NCBI GenBank assembly: GCA_040880125.1
Contig: JBBDJB010000018.1
Coordinates: 1 to 64,000, forward strand
Origin: JBBDJB01 sp040880125
Lineage (GTDB): Bacteria > Planctomycetota > Planctomycetia > Pirellulales > JBBDJB01
Length of the DNA: 64,000 nucleotides
Reading direction: 5' to 3'
The notes under the pieces were generated by a model that did no database searches, had not been told where the DNA came from, and saw only the letters and a list, made by a program, of their open reading frames with translations. The stretch's first letter is position 1. The number at the start of each line of letters is the position of its first letter. Of this stretch, positions 1 to 7,198 are shown one piece after another. A program made the translations under genes and the position numbers.

Positions 1-819
1 CGCTTCGCTCGGCCCCTACATGGTTTCACGCTCGTGGAGCTGTTGGTGGTGATCGTCATCATCGGCATCCTGCTGGCGCTGTTGCTGCCGGCCATTCAAA
101 GTGCTCGCGAAGGCGCCCGACGGACCCAGTGTACCAGCCGCTTGCGGCAGATCGGCGTCGGTCTGCAAAGCTACCACACGATGCGGAGCAAGTTTCCGGT
201 CGGCTGCGTGGATCGCACCCATCGGCGCATCGCCTGGTCGGTTTATCTATTGCCCCACATCGACCGCCGTGACGTGTGGAGAGCCTTCGACGACCGCTAC
301 GGAAGCAGCTCCGAGGAGAATCGCCAGGCCACATCGATCGTAATCTCGACCTATCTGTGTCCGAGTACATCGACCTACACGTGGGAGCGAAACGGGCCGA
401 CCGCGGGCGATAAGAACGGCAACGGCCGCTACGACGCCGGCGATCAAATGGCCTACACCGACTACGGCGGCATGTTCGGCGATGGCCGCCCTGGTGCCGC
501 AATCGGCGGCGGCGTGTTGATCCGCGAGCGCGCCGTGGCATTAGGCGATGTTCTCGACGGCGCCGCCAACACGATCATCGTGGCCGAGGACACCGGCCGC
601 GGTTGGGTCTCCGACGGCCAGTGGGCCAACGGCGAGAACATCTTCGATGTGCTCTGGCCGATCAACCGCTTCCAGCAGGACGAGATGTACAGCGATCATC
701 CCGGCGGCGCGCAGGCCCTGTTTGTCGACGGATCGGTGCGGTTTCTCGACGAGTCGATGCCACTGCCGGAGCTGGCCCGGCTTTGCACGCGAGCCGGAGG
801 CGACGCCCCCTCTCCGTAG
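1..819 (+). CDS. DUF1559 pseudopilin-like surface protein (5' end outside window)
   Basis: Open from the first base to the TAG at 817-819, giving 272 residues; the start lies upstream of the window. The visible N-terminus carries the type IV prepilin motif GFTLVELLVVIVIIG at residues 8-22, with processing expected between G8 and F9, followed by the AREGARRTQC segment typical of planctomycete DUF1559 proteins. The C-terminus has the family hallmark DHPGGAQALFVDGSVRFL. These proteins are exported pseudopilin-like proteins present in many copies per planctomycete genome; their exact job is unknown. A PEP-CTERM gene follows after 81 bases on the same strand. A GTG at 34 is in frame but would cut off the prepilin motif, so it is not the start. 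Confidence 0.9.
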   Translation, partial: RFARPLHGFTLVELLVVIVIIGILLALLLPAIQSAREGARRTQCTSRLRQIGVGLQSYHTMRSKFPVGCVDRTHRRIAWSVYLLPHIDRRDVWRAFDDRYGSSSEENRQATSIVISTYLCPSTSTYTWERNGPTAGDKNGNGRYDAGDQMAYTDYGGMFGDGRPGAAIGGGVLIRERAVALGDVLDGAANTIIVAEDTGRGWVSDGQWANGENIFDVLWPINRFQQDEMYSDHPGGAQALFVDGSVRFLDESMPLPELARLCTRAGGDAPSP

Positions 820-900
820 CCGCTTCGCAAACAACGTCATCAGACGCAAACCGACGATCGAAGCAGCCACCACAACTTTGACGAAAAGGAACCCTCGACA

Positions 901-2055
901 ATGACTACGAATTTGCTACAGCCGCGAGTGTTTTGTATCGGAGCCGTCCTGTTGCTCGCCTCCATCGCGGCGGCGCCCGCCAGCGCCCTTGCCAGCCCGC
1001 TCGACCAGTACCAGATCTTCCCTTCCGAATCTTTCCACCTTCCGGTGGTCGGCACCGGCCAGCAGCCACCGGCGGTGTTCGACGCGCTGGGGGACGGGCG
1101 GTTGATTGTCGTCACCACGACCGACGGCGATGCAGCACCGCAAAACGGCAGCGCCGCAGTGCCGCGGCTGTTTGTCGAATCGGCCGTCGGTTCCCGATCA
1201 TTCGATCTGGTCGGTGAACTGCCGCTGGACGTGAACTCGTGGACCGACTTTGGCGCCTCGTTCCTGCGGGTGTCGCCCGGTGGGCACCACGTCGCAGTGG
1301 GCAACAACGGCGGACGCATCGGTGTTTTTGACGGCACCGGTCTGTCCGGCGGTGGAAGCGCGCCGGTGGTGACCTGGTTCGAAACCGACGAATTTGTCGG
1401 CGCATGGTTCGATGACACGCAGTTGGCGGTAGGCAATACCTCTGGCGTAGTGATATTCGATGCCACGCCCTCGATCGCCACCACGCTCGCGCCGACCACC
1501 GATCTTGTGATCACCGGCATGGCGGCCTCGGGCGACGTGGCTTTCGACGCGGCAGGCAATCTCTACACGGCCGACGGCTTCGGACCGGCGGCCGGGCTGG
1601 TGAAACGGTTCGACCTGGTGGACTGGCAGACTGCCCGGACCGACGGAACGCCGCTGTCCTTCAGCACCGATGGCGACGAATTGCTGACGTTCTCCTCTGG
1701 CGCCTCGCTGCGGATCGATGTCGACGGCAACATCATTGTCGGCGGCGGACGCTTCGATCTGCCGTTTTCGGAAAGCAACGGCATCGGACTTTTCTCGCCC
1801 GACGGTAGCGAGATGCGAATTCTCGATCCGAACATGGCGAACAACGACCAGGGCAACTTCTACACGCTGGGCTATAACCCGGCGACCGGCGAGATTTTTG
1901 TCCAGGAGCCGTTCGCGCTGAACTTCGGCCAGCCGGTGGACCACACGCTGATCCATGTCATCCGCCCGGTGCCCGAACCCTCGACCCTACTACTGGCCGG
2001 GCTCGGCGCCGGCCTGTGTTGCGTCGGCTATTTGCGACGACGCAACTGTAGCTGA
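901..2055 (+). CDS. PEP-CTERM protein, propeller-like
   Basis: 384 residues. A Sec signal peptide spans about residues 1-32 (hydrophobic core FCIGAVLLLASIAAA). The middle resembles a repeated beta-propeller domain, with short strands, many D/G turns, and GNNGGRIGVFD and DAAGNLYTADG type motifs. The C-terminus is a PEP-CTERM sorting tag: VPEPSTLLLAGLGAG, a hydrophobic segment, then RRR. Such proteins are expected to be processed by an exosortase and placed at the cell surface. The AAAGGA-like ribosome site is about 10 bases before the ATG. The stop codon lies inside a palindromic element at 2049-2071. Substrate or partner unknown. Confidence 0.8.
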   Translation: MTTNLLQPRVFCIGAVLLLASIAAAPASALASPLDQYQIFPSESFHLPVVGTGQQPPAVFDALGDGRLIVVTTTDGDAAPQNGSAAVPRLFVESAVGSRSFDLVGELPLDVNSWTDFGASFLRVSPGGHHVAVGNNGGRIGVFDGTGLSGGGSAPVVTWFETDEFVGAWFDDTQLAVGNTSGVVIFDATPSIATTLAPTTDLVITGMAASGDVAFDAAGNLYTADGFGPAAGLVKRFDLVDWQTARTDGTPLSFSTDGDELLTFSSGASLRIDVDGNIIVGGGRFDLPFSESNGIGLFSPDGSEMRILDPNMANNDQGNFYTLGYNPATGEIFVQEPFALNFGQPVDHTLIHVIRPVPEPSTLLLAGLGAGLCCVGYLRRRNCS

Positions 2056-2071
2056 ATTCGTGAGAACTCAG
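2049..2071. repeat. REP-like palindrome, family 3 (degenerate copy)
   Basis: TAGCTGAATTC, a GTGA loop, then GAACTCAG: an imperfect copy of the hairpin seen intact at 56861-56885. It overlaps the TGA stop (2053-2055) of the preceding PEP-CTERM gene, so the end of the coding sequence is part of the element. Confidence 0.5.
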
Positions 2072-2174
2072 ACGTTCCGGAGGACGCCGACGAGTGGAAT
2101 TTCAGCCATTCCTGTCTATGCGTTACTCACTGACGCAAACACCACCACTAACCCAAATGCAAAGGAGTCCGCGA

Positions 2175-3017
2175 ATGAAGTCCTCGCACGTCCTACCGCT
2201 GTCTCTGGTATCGCTGTTGACGATTGCGCAGTCGGTCCACGCCGGTCCGTTCGTCACGCCGGGCGTCCCTGCCGACGGCCCCTTCGCCGGTTGGGCAACG
2301 GACGTCATCGACGCCTCGTTCACATCCTCCGGTAGCGCTGCCGCGGCAGCGGGCAATGCGCTCGGCGCCCCCGATGGCACGCTCGTCTCCTTGGGCGATT
2401 TAACCGCCGCGCAAATCAATGAAGGCGCTGCGGTGGGGCAGATTACGCTGGGCTTCGGAAGCCAGTTCCTGCGCAATGGTCCCGGCTGGGACCTGGCCGT
2501 GTTCGAAAACGCCGGCACGTTTTTCGAGCCGCCGTTCATCTTTGGTGAACTGGCGTACGTCGAGGTCAGCTCCAACGGCGTCGACTTCGCCCGCTTCCCG
2601 GCCACCTCGCTGAACGTCGAGCCCGGCGAGGGCGACGCCGATACGGAGTTGATCGACACCTTCGGTCGCTCCTTCGCGGGACTCAACGCGACCAACGTCC
2701 ATAATCTGGTCGGCGTTCACCCGCAGGGGATCGGCACACCGCTTGACCTGGCGGAATTGGCCGCCCATCCGCTGATCGGTGCGGGGCTGCTCGACTTAAG
2801 CCGCATTTCGGCGGTGCGGCTGGTCGATATTCCCGGCAGCGGCGACTTTCTAGATGACGCCGGCCGCGGCATTCTCGATGCCTGGCCGACCGCCGGCACC
2901 GGCGGTCTCGACCTCGATTCGCTCGGCGGACGCTACCTGGTTCCGGAGCCGACTGGCAGCGGTCCGCTGTTGATACTCCTCCTCGCCTCGCTCTGGAGGC
3001 GCTGGAAGGCGAAGTGA
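2175..3017 (+). CDS. PEP-CTERM cell-surface protein
   Basis: 280 residues. The start is the ATG at 2175, preceded by a strong AAAGGAG (2161-2167) with 7-base spacing; the frame is open further upstream but that part lacks a ribosome site. A signal peptide spans about residues 1-23 (ending SVHAG). The body contains VLGAPDG-like and GSQFLRNGPGWDLAVFEN segments. These resemble planctomycete and proteobacterial PEP-CTERM proteins described as cell surface proteins with a discoidin-like beta-sandwich fold. The C-terminus VPEPTGSGPLLILLL followed by WRRWKAK is the sorting tag (PEP at about residues 257-259). It is convergent with dnaA, whose stop is 11 bases away. Function beyond surface location is unknown. 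Confidence 0.8.
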   Translation: MKSSHVLPLSLVSLLTIAQSVHAGPFVTPGVPADGPFAGWATDVIDASFTSSGSAAAAAGNALGAPDGTLVSLGDLTAAQINEGAAVGQITLGFGSQFLRNGPGWDLAVFENAGTFFEPPFIFGELAYVEVSSNGVDFARFPATSLNVEPGEGDADTELIDTFGRSFAGLNATNVHNLVGVHPQGIGTPLDLAELAAHPLIGAGLLDLSRISAVRLVDIPGSGDFLDDAGRGILDAWPTAGTGGLDLDSLGGRYLVPEPTGSGPLLILLLASLWRRWKAK

Positions 3018-3028
3018 AGTGCAGACTG

Positions 3029-4489
3029 CTAAGCTCGGCGGAGCGTCGCCTCGACGCGGCGGATCGCCTCCTCGATGTCCCAGCTCTGTTCGGTCGACGC
3101 GACCGGCGTGCGGGTGTGCATCCAGGTCTCCACCTTCTTGTTTGCGGAGATCACCGTGCTGTGGCTGCGGCATCCGAAGAACTCGCCGATCTCTGCCAGG
3201 CCGGCCCGCGTGTATTTGCGAGCAAGCCACATCGCCAGCATCCGCGGTTGCCGCACGTTCTTGCGTCGGACGTTGCTGCGGAGGCTGTCGGCCGCCAGAC
3301 CAAACACATTGCACACCGCCCGCTGCACGTCGGCCAGCCGTACGACGCACTGCTGCGATTGCGCCAGGCTGTCCAGCGCCGCCTCGGCCATCTCCAGCGT
3401 GATCGGCTGGCCATGCGCCAGGCTGGTCGCCTGCAGCCGGTGCAGCGCGCCGGCGAGTTGCCGCGCGTGCAGCGTCATTCGCGATGCGACGAGGCCGAGC
3501 ACCTCTTCCGGAACTTCCACATCCAGCCGGGCACTGAGGCGCCGAGCGATACCCAACCGCATCGCATAGTCGGGTGACTCGATGCCGCACACCAGCCCGC
3601 CCACCAGCCGGGCGGCAAGTTCCGGCGAGAAGCCTTGCAACTCGGCCGGAGGTCGATCCGACGCCACCACGACTTGCCGCCCCGCGGCCAGCAGGTCGTC
3701 GATGGTGCACAACAGCTCGCCCAGCGTCGCCTTCTTGCCCTCGAAGAACTGCACATCGTCGATGACCAGGATATCCAGCCCACGATGCTTGCGCCGGAAG
3801 TTGGGCAGACCACCGCCGGAGAGCGCCTCCAGAAACGCCGAAGTGAACTGCTCGGCCGTCATGTAGACCACGTGCGTGCGGCGGTCGACTTGTACCGCGG
3901 CGGTGCGGATGCCTTCGAGCAAGTGAGTCTTGCCCACGCCCGTCGGACCGTGAATTAACAACGGCGAGATGCTTCCCGGCCGCTTGGCGGCCATTTCGGC
4001 GGAAGTGGCCGCCAGCTTATTCGAGTCTCCGACGACCAGCGTCTCGAGCGAGGCCCAGCTTCGGCTGCGAGCCGGCCGCTCCGGCACCCTTACTGCGCTG
4101 CTGGTAGAACGGTTGCGCATGGGCTTTGCTTCCGGAGCACGGCCTTTCATCGAAATTGTCGCCGGTGCGACGCGATTCGACTTAGTTGCCGCCGCGGCAT
4201 GTGACGATCCAGCGCCGTCGGCATCGACACGAAAGTCGAGCCGCGGCTTGCTGCCGGTCACCTCGATGCAGGCCTCTTCCAGTTCGTCGCGAAAGTGCGT
4301 CCGCAGCCACTCGTTGTAAAAGCGAGTGGTGGTCAGCACGGTCAACACGCCCTGGTGCAGTCGCAGTTTCGTGCGTGCGAACCAGAGCTCGAACCGCTGT
4401 GCTCCGACCTTGTCGGCGAGACATAGTCTCACCGCCGACACGATCTCCATATCGTCCGTGGCCACTTCCTGCAGGTCCCTTCGGCGCAT
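3029..4489 (-). CDS. dnaA: Chromosomal replication initiator DnaA
   Basis: 486 residues with full DnaA architecture. Domain I is residues ~14-80, with RFELWFARTKL and NEWLRTHF. A variable linker covers ~90-150. The AAA+ domain has Walker A GPTGVGKT at 181-188, Walker B VIDDVQFFEG around 242-251, and the RLVGGLVCGIESPD sensor/arginine-finger region. Domain IV has the DnaA signature LAEIGEFFGCRSHSTV before ANKKV. It binds DnaA boxes and opens the origin. The GCRSHSTV form (usual GGRDHTTV) and HARQLAGAL (usual NVRELEGAL) are mild departures, so a second DnaA paralogue elsewhere is possible. An in-frame ATG at 4450 is an alternative start, beginning just before domain I. No dnaN or rpmH neighbour and no DnaA boxes were seen nearby. 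Confidence 0.9.
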   Translation of the reverse strand: MRRRDLQEVATDDMEIVSAVRLCLADKVGAQRFELWFARTKLRLHQGVLTVLTTTRFYNEWLRTHFRDELEEACIEVTGSKPRLDFRVDADGAGSSHAAAATKSNRVAPATISMKGRAPEAKPMRNRSTSSAVRVPERPARSRSWASLETLVVGDSNKLAATSAEMAAKRPGSISPLLIHGPTGVGKTHLLEGIRTAAVQVDRRTHVVYMTAEQFTSAFLEALSGGGLPNFRRKHRGLDILVIDDVQFFEGKKATLGELLCTIDDLLAAGRQVVVASDRPPAELQGFSPELAARLVGGLVCGIESPDYAMRLGIARRLSARLDVEVPEEVLGLVASRMTLHARQLAGALHRLQATSLAHGQPITLEMAEAALDSLAQSQQCVVRLADVQRAVCNVFGLAADSLRSNVRRKNVRQPRMLAMWLARKYTRAGLAEIGEFFGCRSHSTVISANKKVETWMHTRTPVASTEQSWDIEEAIRRVEATLRRA

Positions 4490-4526
4490 ATCCCGAGCGC
4501 AAACGTCCGCACCGTCGTGGTGTCGA

Positions 4527-4551
4527 AAGTTGCGGCGGGGGGCCGCAACTT
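4527..4551 (-). promoter_or_regulatory. Hairpin in the dnaA leader
   Basis: Perfect 10-bp arms, AAGTTGCGGC and GCCGCAACTT, around five identical bases (GGGGG on the plus strand, CCCCC in the mRNA). It lies 38-62 bases before the dnaA ATG and downstream of the predicted promoter, so it would be in the 5' untranslated RNA. No T-run follows, so it is not a simple terminator. Confidence 0.55.
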
Positions 4552-4645
4552 GAGCGCTTGGAACAGTTCGTGCGTGGTAAGATATCCGGACCGCCCTGTT
4601 TGGGGCACCGCCGGAAGAGATGTTTCGTTGTCACCCGAGCCGCCG

Positions 4646-4673
4646 ATTTTACGGTCGCTAGCGATGCTGTCAA
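4646..4673 (-). promoter_or_regulatory. Sigma-70-like promoter for dnaA
   Basis: Read on the minus strand: -35 TTGACA (4668-4673, perfect), a 16-base spacer, and -10 TAAAAT (4646-4651, five of six). The spacer contains the perfect 10-bp palindrome TCGCTAGCGA (4655-4664), a possible regulator site. The predicted start is near 4639, giving a leader of about 150 bases. Confidence 0.6.
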
Positions 4674-5008
4674 ACCTCCCATCGGGCCGCTTTGAAATTC
4701 GATTTGGCAACCGCGATTGGCATGGCCGGTTTCCTCGGGAAAGGGCCATCAAACGCGCGCCTGGATCGGCAAAAAAAAATTGTCCGCGGCGATGTCCGCC
4801 GTGGAAAACGCGTCTGACGCGACTCGGCCGGCGCGACCCAAGCTATTTGGCGGTCGGCCGCATCTGCCGACTGTGTAAGAGTTAGTGGAATACGGCCGCG
4901 GGAAGGGAATACCTACAGGGTGCTTGGGAGAAAACCCGCGCACCGATGTTCGAATTGGCAAGCCCTGGCAGCCGTTCGGCGTGCCGCTGGGGTGCTGCGA
5001 TGGCGGCT

Positions 5009-5935
5009 TTAGATCGATTCGCTCGGCAGCGACAACAGATATATGCGACGCTCATCCCAGGTCCAAAAGCCCGCACGATCGTACATACCGCGGGCGGGAT
5101 CGTTCGCGGCGTCTACCGCCAACACCAACCGCTGTCGGCCGGCCTGGCAGCACATCCACTGGGCATGGCGGACCACGTCGCTTCCCCAGCCGTGTCCTCG
5201 CGCCGAAGGCATCAGTCCCATGTACACAAGTTCCCAGTATTCGTCGGCCGGGTGGTCAGTCAGCAGCAGGCAGCCGACGTCATCGCCTTCGAAGCGTACG
5301 AGCTGCCACCGCCCCGGATCCCATGATCCGGTGGCCTTGTAGCCCGCCAGCACGTGCTGGGCGGATCGCAGCCCGCTAATGCGCGGACAGTCGAGAGTAT
5401 CTCGGTACGTGGCCTGCAAAACTGCCTCAAGCCGCGGGTGATTCTGGTCGGCGTATGGCTCGAATAGCAGCGGAGTTTCCGGCCGCTCCGCAGGAAAGCT
5501 CTCCTGGGTGCTGATCATGTAGCGCAAGTCCGCCAAGTGCGTGAAGCCAGCGTCCAGCAGACTCGGCGGAGCGCTGTCGACGTCGCGTGGCAGCACCGCC
5601 TGCACAAGCGTCGCACGCTGCTGCCGGGCGAACACGATCGCTGCCTCGACCAACAGCCGGGCGGCCTCCGGCGGCGTTTCAGGCACCGTGCCCGGCGGCC
5701 ACAGCACCGCAGCTCCGCCGGCGAGTACTTGCAACCAGGTGGCGCCAACGACGCGGTCGTGCTGTCGAGCCAACAGCAGCCCCGCCAGTGGAGCGGCTTC
5801 CTGGCCGGCCGCGGCCAACGCGCTGGCCACTGTATTGCTGCGGGCAGGCTCTTCCAAGTGTCCAAAAACTAACCGCAGCGCATCCGCCTGCTGGCGGCGC
5901 GGGGCCGCTCCAACTTCAATTCCGATCGTGCTCAT
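5009..5935 (-). CDS. GNAT family N-acetyltransferase
   Basis: 308 residues from the ATG at 5935; an in-frame TTG nine bases upstream is less likely. The C-terminal half has GNAT acetyl-CoA binding motif A in VYMGLMPSARGHGWGSDVV and motif B in AANDPARGMYDRAGFW. The N-terminal half (about 1-150) looks like a second, degenerate acyltransferase lobe (RQHDRVVGATWLQVL), so this is probably a two-domain GNAT. It would transfer an acetyl group from acetyl-CoA to an amine; the substrate cannot be read from the sequence. It stands alone, with its stop 520 bases upstream of dnaA on the same strand. Confidence 0.8.
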   Translation of the reverse strand: MSTIGIEVGAAPRRQQADALRLVFGHLEEPARSNTVASALAAAGQEAAPLAGLLLARQHDRVVGATWLQVLAGGAAVLWPPGTVPETPPEAARLLVEAAIVFARQQRATLVQAVLPRDVDSAPPSLLDAGFTHLADLRYMISTQESFPAERPETPLLFEPYADQNHPRLEAVLQATYRDTLDCPRISGLRSAQHVLAGYKATGSWDPGRWQLVRFEGDDVGCLLLTDHPADEYWELVYMGLMPSARGHGWGSDVVRHAQWMCCQAGRQRLVLAVDAANDPARGMYDRAGFWTWDERRIYLLSLPSESI

Positions 5936-5991
5936 GGCGCGCAAGATACCGTAAGTACCGACTCCGCGGCACCCCGGACTCGCACGCGTCC

Positions 5992-5997
5992 TATAAT
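5992..5997 (+). promoter_or_regulatory. -10 element for the PDZ protein gene
   Basis: Perfect TATAAT 48 bases before the ATG at 6046. No good -35 is seen at 16-18 bases upstream, so only the -10 is supported. Confidence 0.4.
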
Positions 5998-6045
5998 TTC
6001 CAAGGGGCGAAGCGACGACATTCGTCTCGAACAGGAGGTTTTGCG

Positions 6046-7041
6046 ATGAAGACTATTCTTGCGACTGCAGCGCTAGCAGCGACGACCGCCCTCGGTACTG
6101 CGAGCTTTGCAACTTTGAGCTTTGCGCAGGACGCTGGCGCATCGACTCCACCCGAGCCGCTTCCGCCCGCGGCGATCCAGCCGGAAGCCCCGCAGTCAGA
6201 CGGGCAGCAACCCGAGGTCACCGATCGCCAGCCCGGCTACTTCGGCGTCATCGGCGACGACCGCACCGAAGCGGGTTCCGCCGTGCGGGTGTTGCAGGTC
6301 GTGCCGGGAGGGCCGGCCCACCGCGCGGGGTTGCGGTCTGGCGATCGTATCGTGGCTGTCGAGGGACAACCGGTGCGAAGCGTGGCGGACATGTCGCAGA
6401 TCGTCAGTGCCGCTTCGCCGGGCGAGACGGTGAACGTCGAAGTTGATCGCGGCGGGGCCAAGGTGACGCTTGAACTGAATGTCGGCAGCCGACCCGTGCC
6501 GGAAGATCGTGTGTTCCCACAGTTCGGCCGTCTGCCCGAGTCGCTCCAGCAGCTTCCGGCTGAGCTTTTCGCGCCGCGGCAGCAGCGGCCTCTGTTGGGA
6601 GTCCGCACGGTTGAACTGGAGGCCGACGCACGAGCCCTGCTCGACGTGCCGGTGATGCAAGGGGCGGTTGTCACCGAAGTCGTGCCTGGTTCGCCGGCAG
6701 ACCAGGCGGGGCTTCGCGAAAATCAGGTGATCGTGGCACTGGGCGACCGTGAAGTGGCCTCGCCTGACGACCTGGCCGAAGCGGTCGAAGCCGCCGGAGC
6801 CGGCGCGACCGTGAAGATTGCCTACTACATCGGCCCCGAGCGCAGAGAACAGGAGATCACGCTGCAGGATGCACCGAATGAAGAGCGCGAGAGTTGGCTG
6901 CCGCTGATGCCGCGTCAACCTTTTGAATCGCTTCCCAACAGCGGCGTCGACGCGCAGCGGATCGACCGATTGGAGCGCCGCATCGAAGCACTGGAGCGCC
7001 GACTGGATGAGTTGTTAGAGCGACTTCCAGACTCGCAATAG
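6046..7041 (+). CDS. Exported double-PDZ domain protein
   Basis: 331 residues. The ATG at 6046 follows a perfect AGGAGG (6033-6038). A signal peptide spans ~1-28 (ending SFAQDA). Two PDZ domains follow. The first is about 70-155 (GYFGVIGDD, GGPAHRAGLRSGDRIVAV). The second is about 185-280 (RPLLGVRTVELE, GSPADQAGLRENQVIVAL). The last 30 residues form a short coiled coil (DRLERRIEALERRLDELLERL-type heptads). The PDZ pair looks like that of DegP/DegQ (HtrA), but no trypsin-like protease domain is present, so it is likely a periplasmic binding or scaffold protein rather than a protease. The partner is unknown. A hairpin follows the stop. Confidence 0.8.
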   Translation: MKTILATAALAATTALGTASFATLSFAQDAGASTPPEPLPPAAIQPEAPQSDGQQPEVTDRQPGYFGVIGDDRTEAGSAVRVLQVVPGGPAHRAGLRSGDRIVAVEGQPVRSVADMSQIVSAASPGETVNVEVDRGGAKVTLELNVGSRPVPEDRVFPQFGRLPESLQQLPAELFAPRQQRPLLGVRTVELEADARALLDVPVMQGAVVTEVVPGSPADQAGLRENQVIVALGDREVASPDDLAEAVEAAGAGATVKIAYYIGPERREQEITLQDAPNEERESWLPLMPRQPFESLPNSGVDAQRIDRLERRIEALERRLDELLERLPDSQ

Positions 7042-7067
7042 CGCGAAGCCGCGCCTATTAACGAGAA

Positions 7068-7090
7068 GGGGCATTCACAAAGAATGCCCC
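7068..7090 (+). terminator. Hairpin after the PDZ gene
   Basis: GGGGCATTC, ACAAA loop, GAATGCCCC: perfect 9-bp stem 27 bases after the stop. No T-run follows, so it may be a Rho-dependent pause or mRNA-protecting hairpin rather than a classic intrinsic terminator. Confidence 0.45.
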
Positions 7091-7198
7091 GTACATAGCA
7101 AAGATTTGCAAGCGGGGCCGGCCGCACTTATTCTGGAGCGGTGGCGGTGTCTCCCCAAGCAGCGCTGGCGGGCTGCTCCTTGTCCGGGTGCCGAGCCG

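Larger units (their letters stand above)
4490..5008. other. 519-bp gap upstream of dnaA
   Basis: No convincing gene. On the minus strand it holds a sigma-70-like promoter (4646-4673) and a strong leader hairpin (4527-4551) for dnaA. I searched by eye for TTATCCACA-like DnaA boxes and an AT-rich unwinding element and saw none, so there is no evidence for oriC here. Confidence 0.6.

Noticed and set aside
34..819. GTG at 34 as the start of the first gene
   Set aside because: The frame is open to base 1 and the prepilin motif GFTL lies before it, so the gene is cut by the window edge.
4490..5008. Chromosome origin next to dnaA
   Set aside because: No DnaA boxes, no AT-rich unwinding element and no dnaN or rnpA/rpmH neighbours seen.
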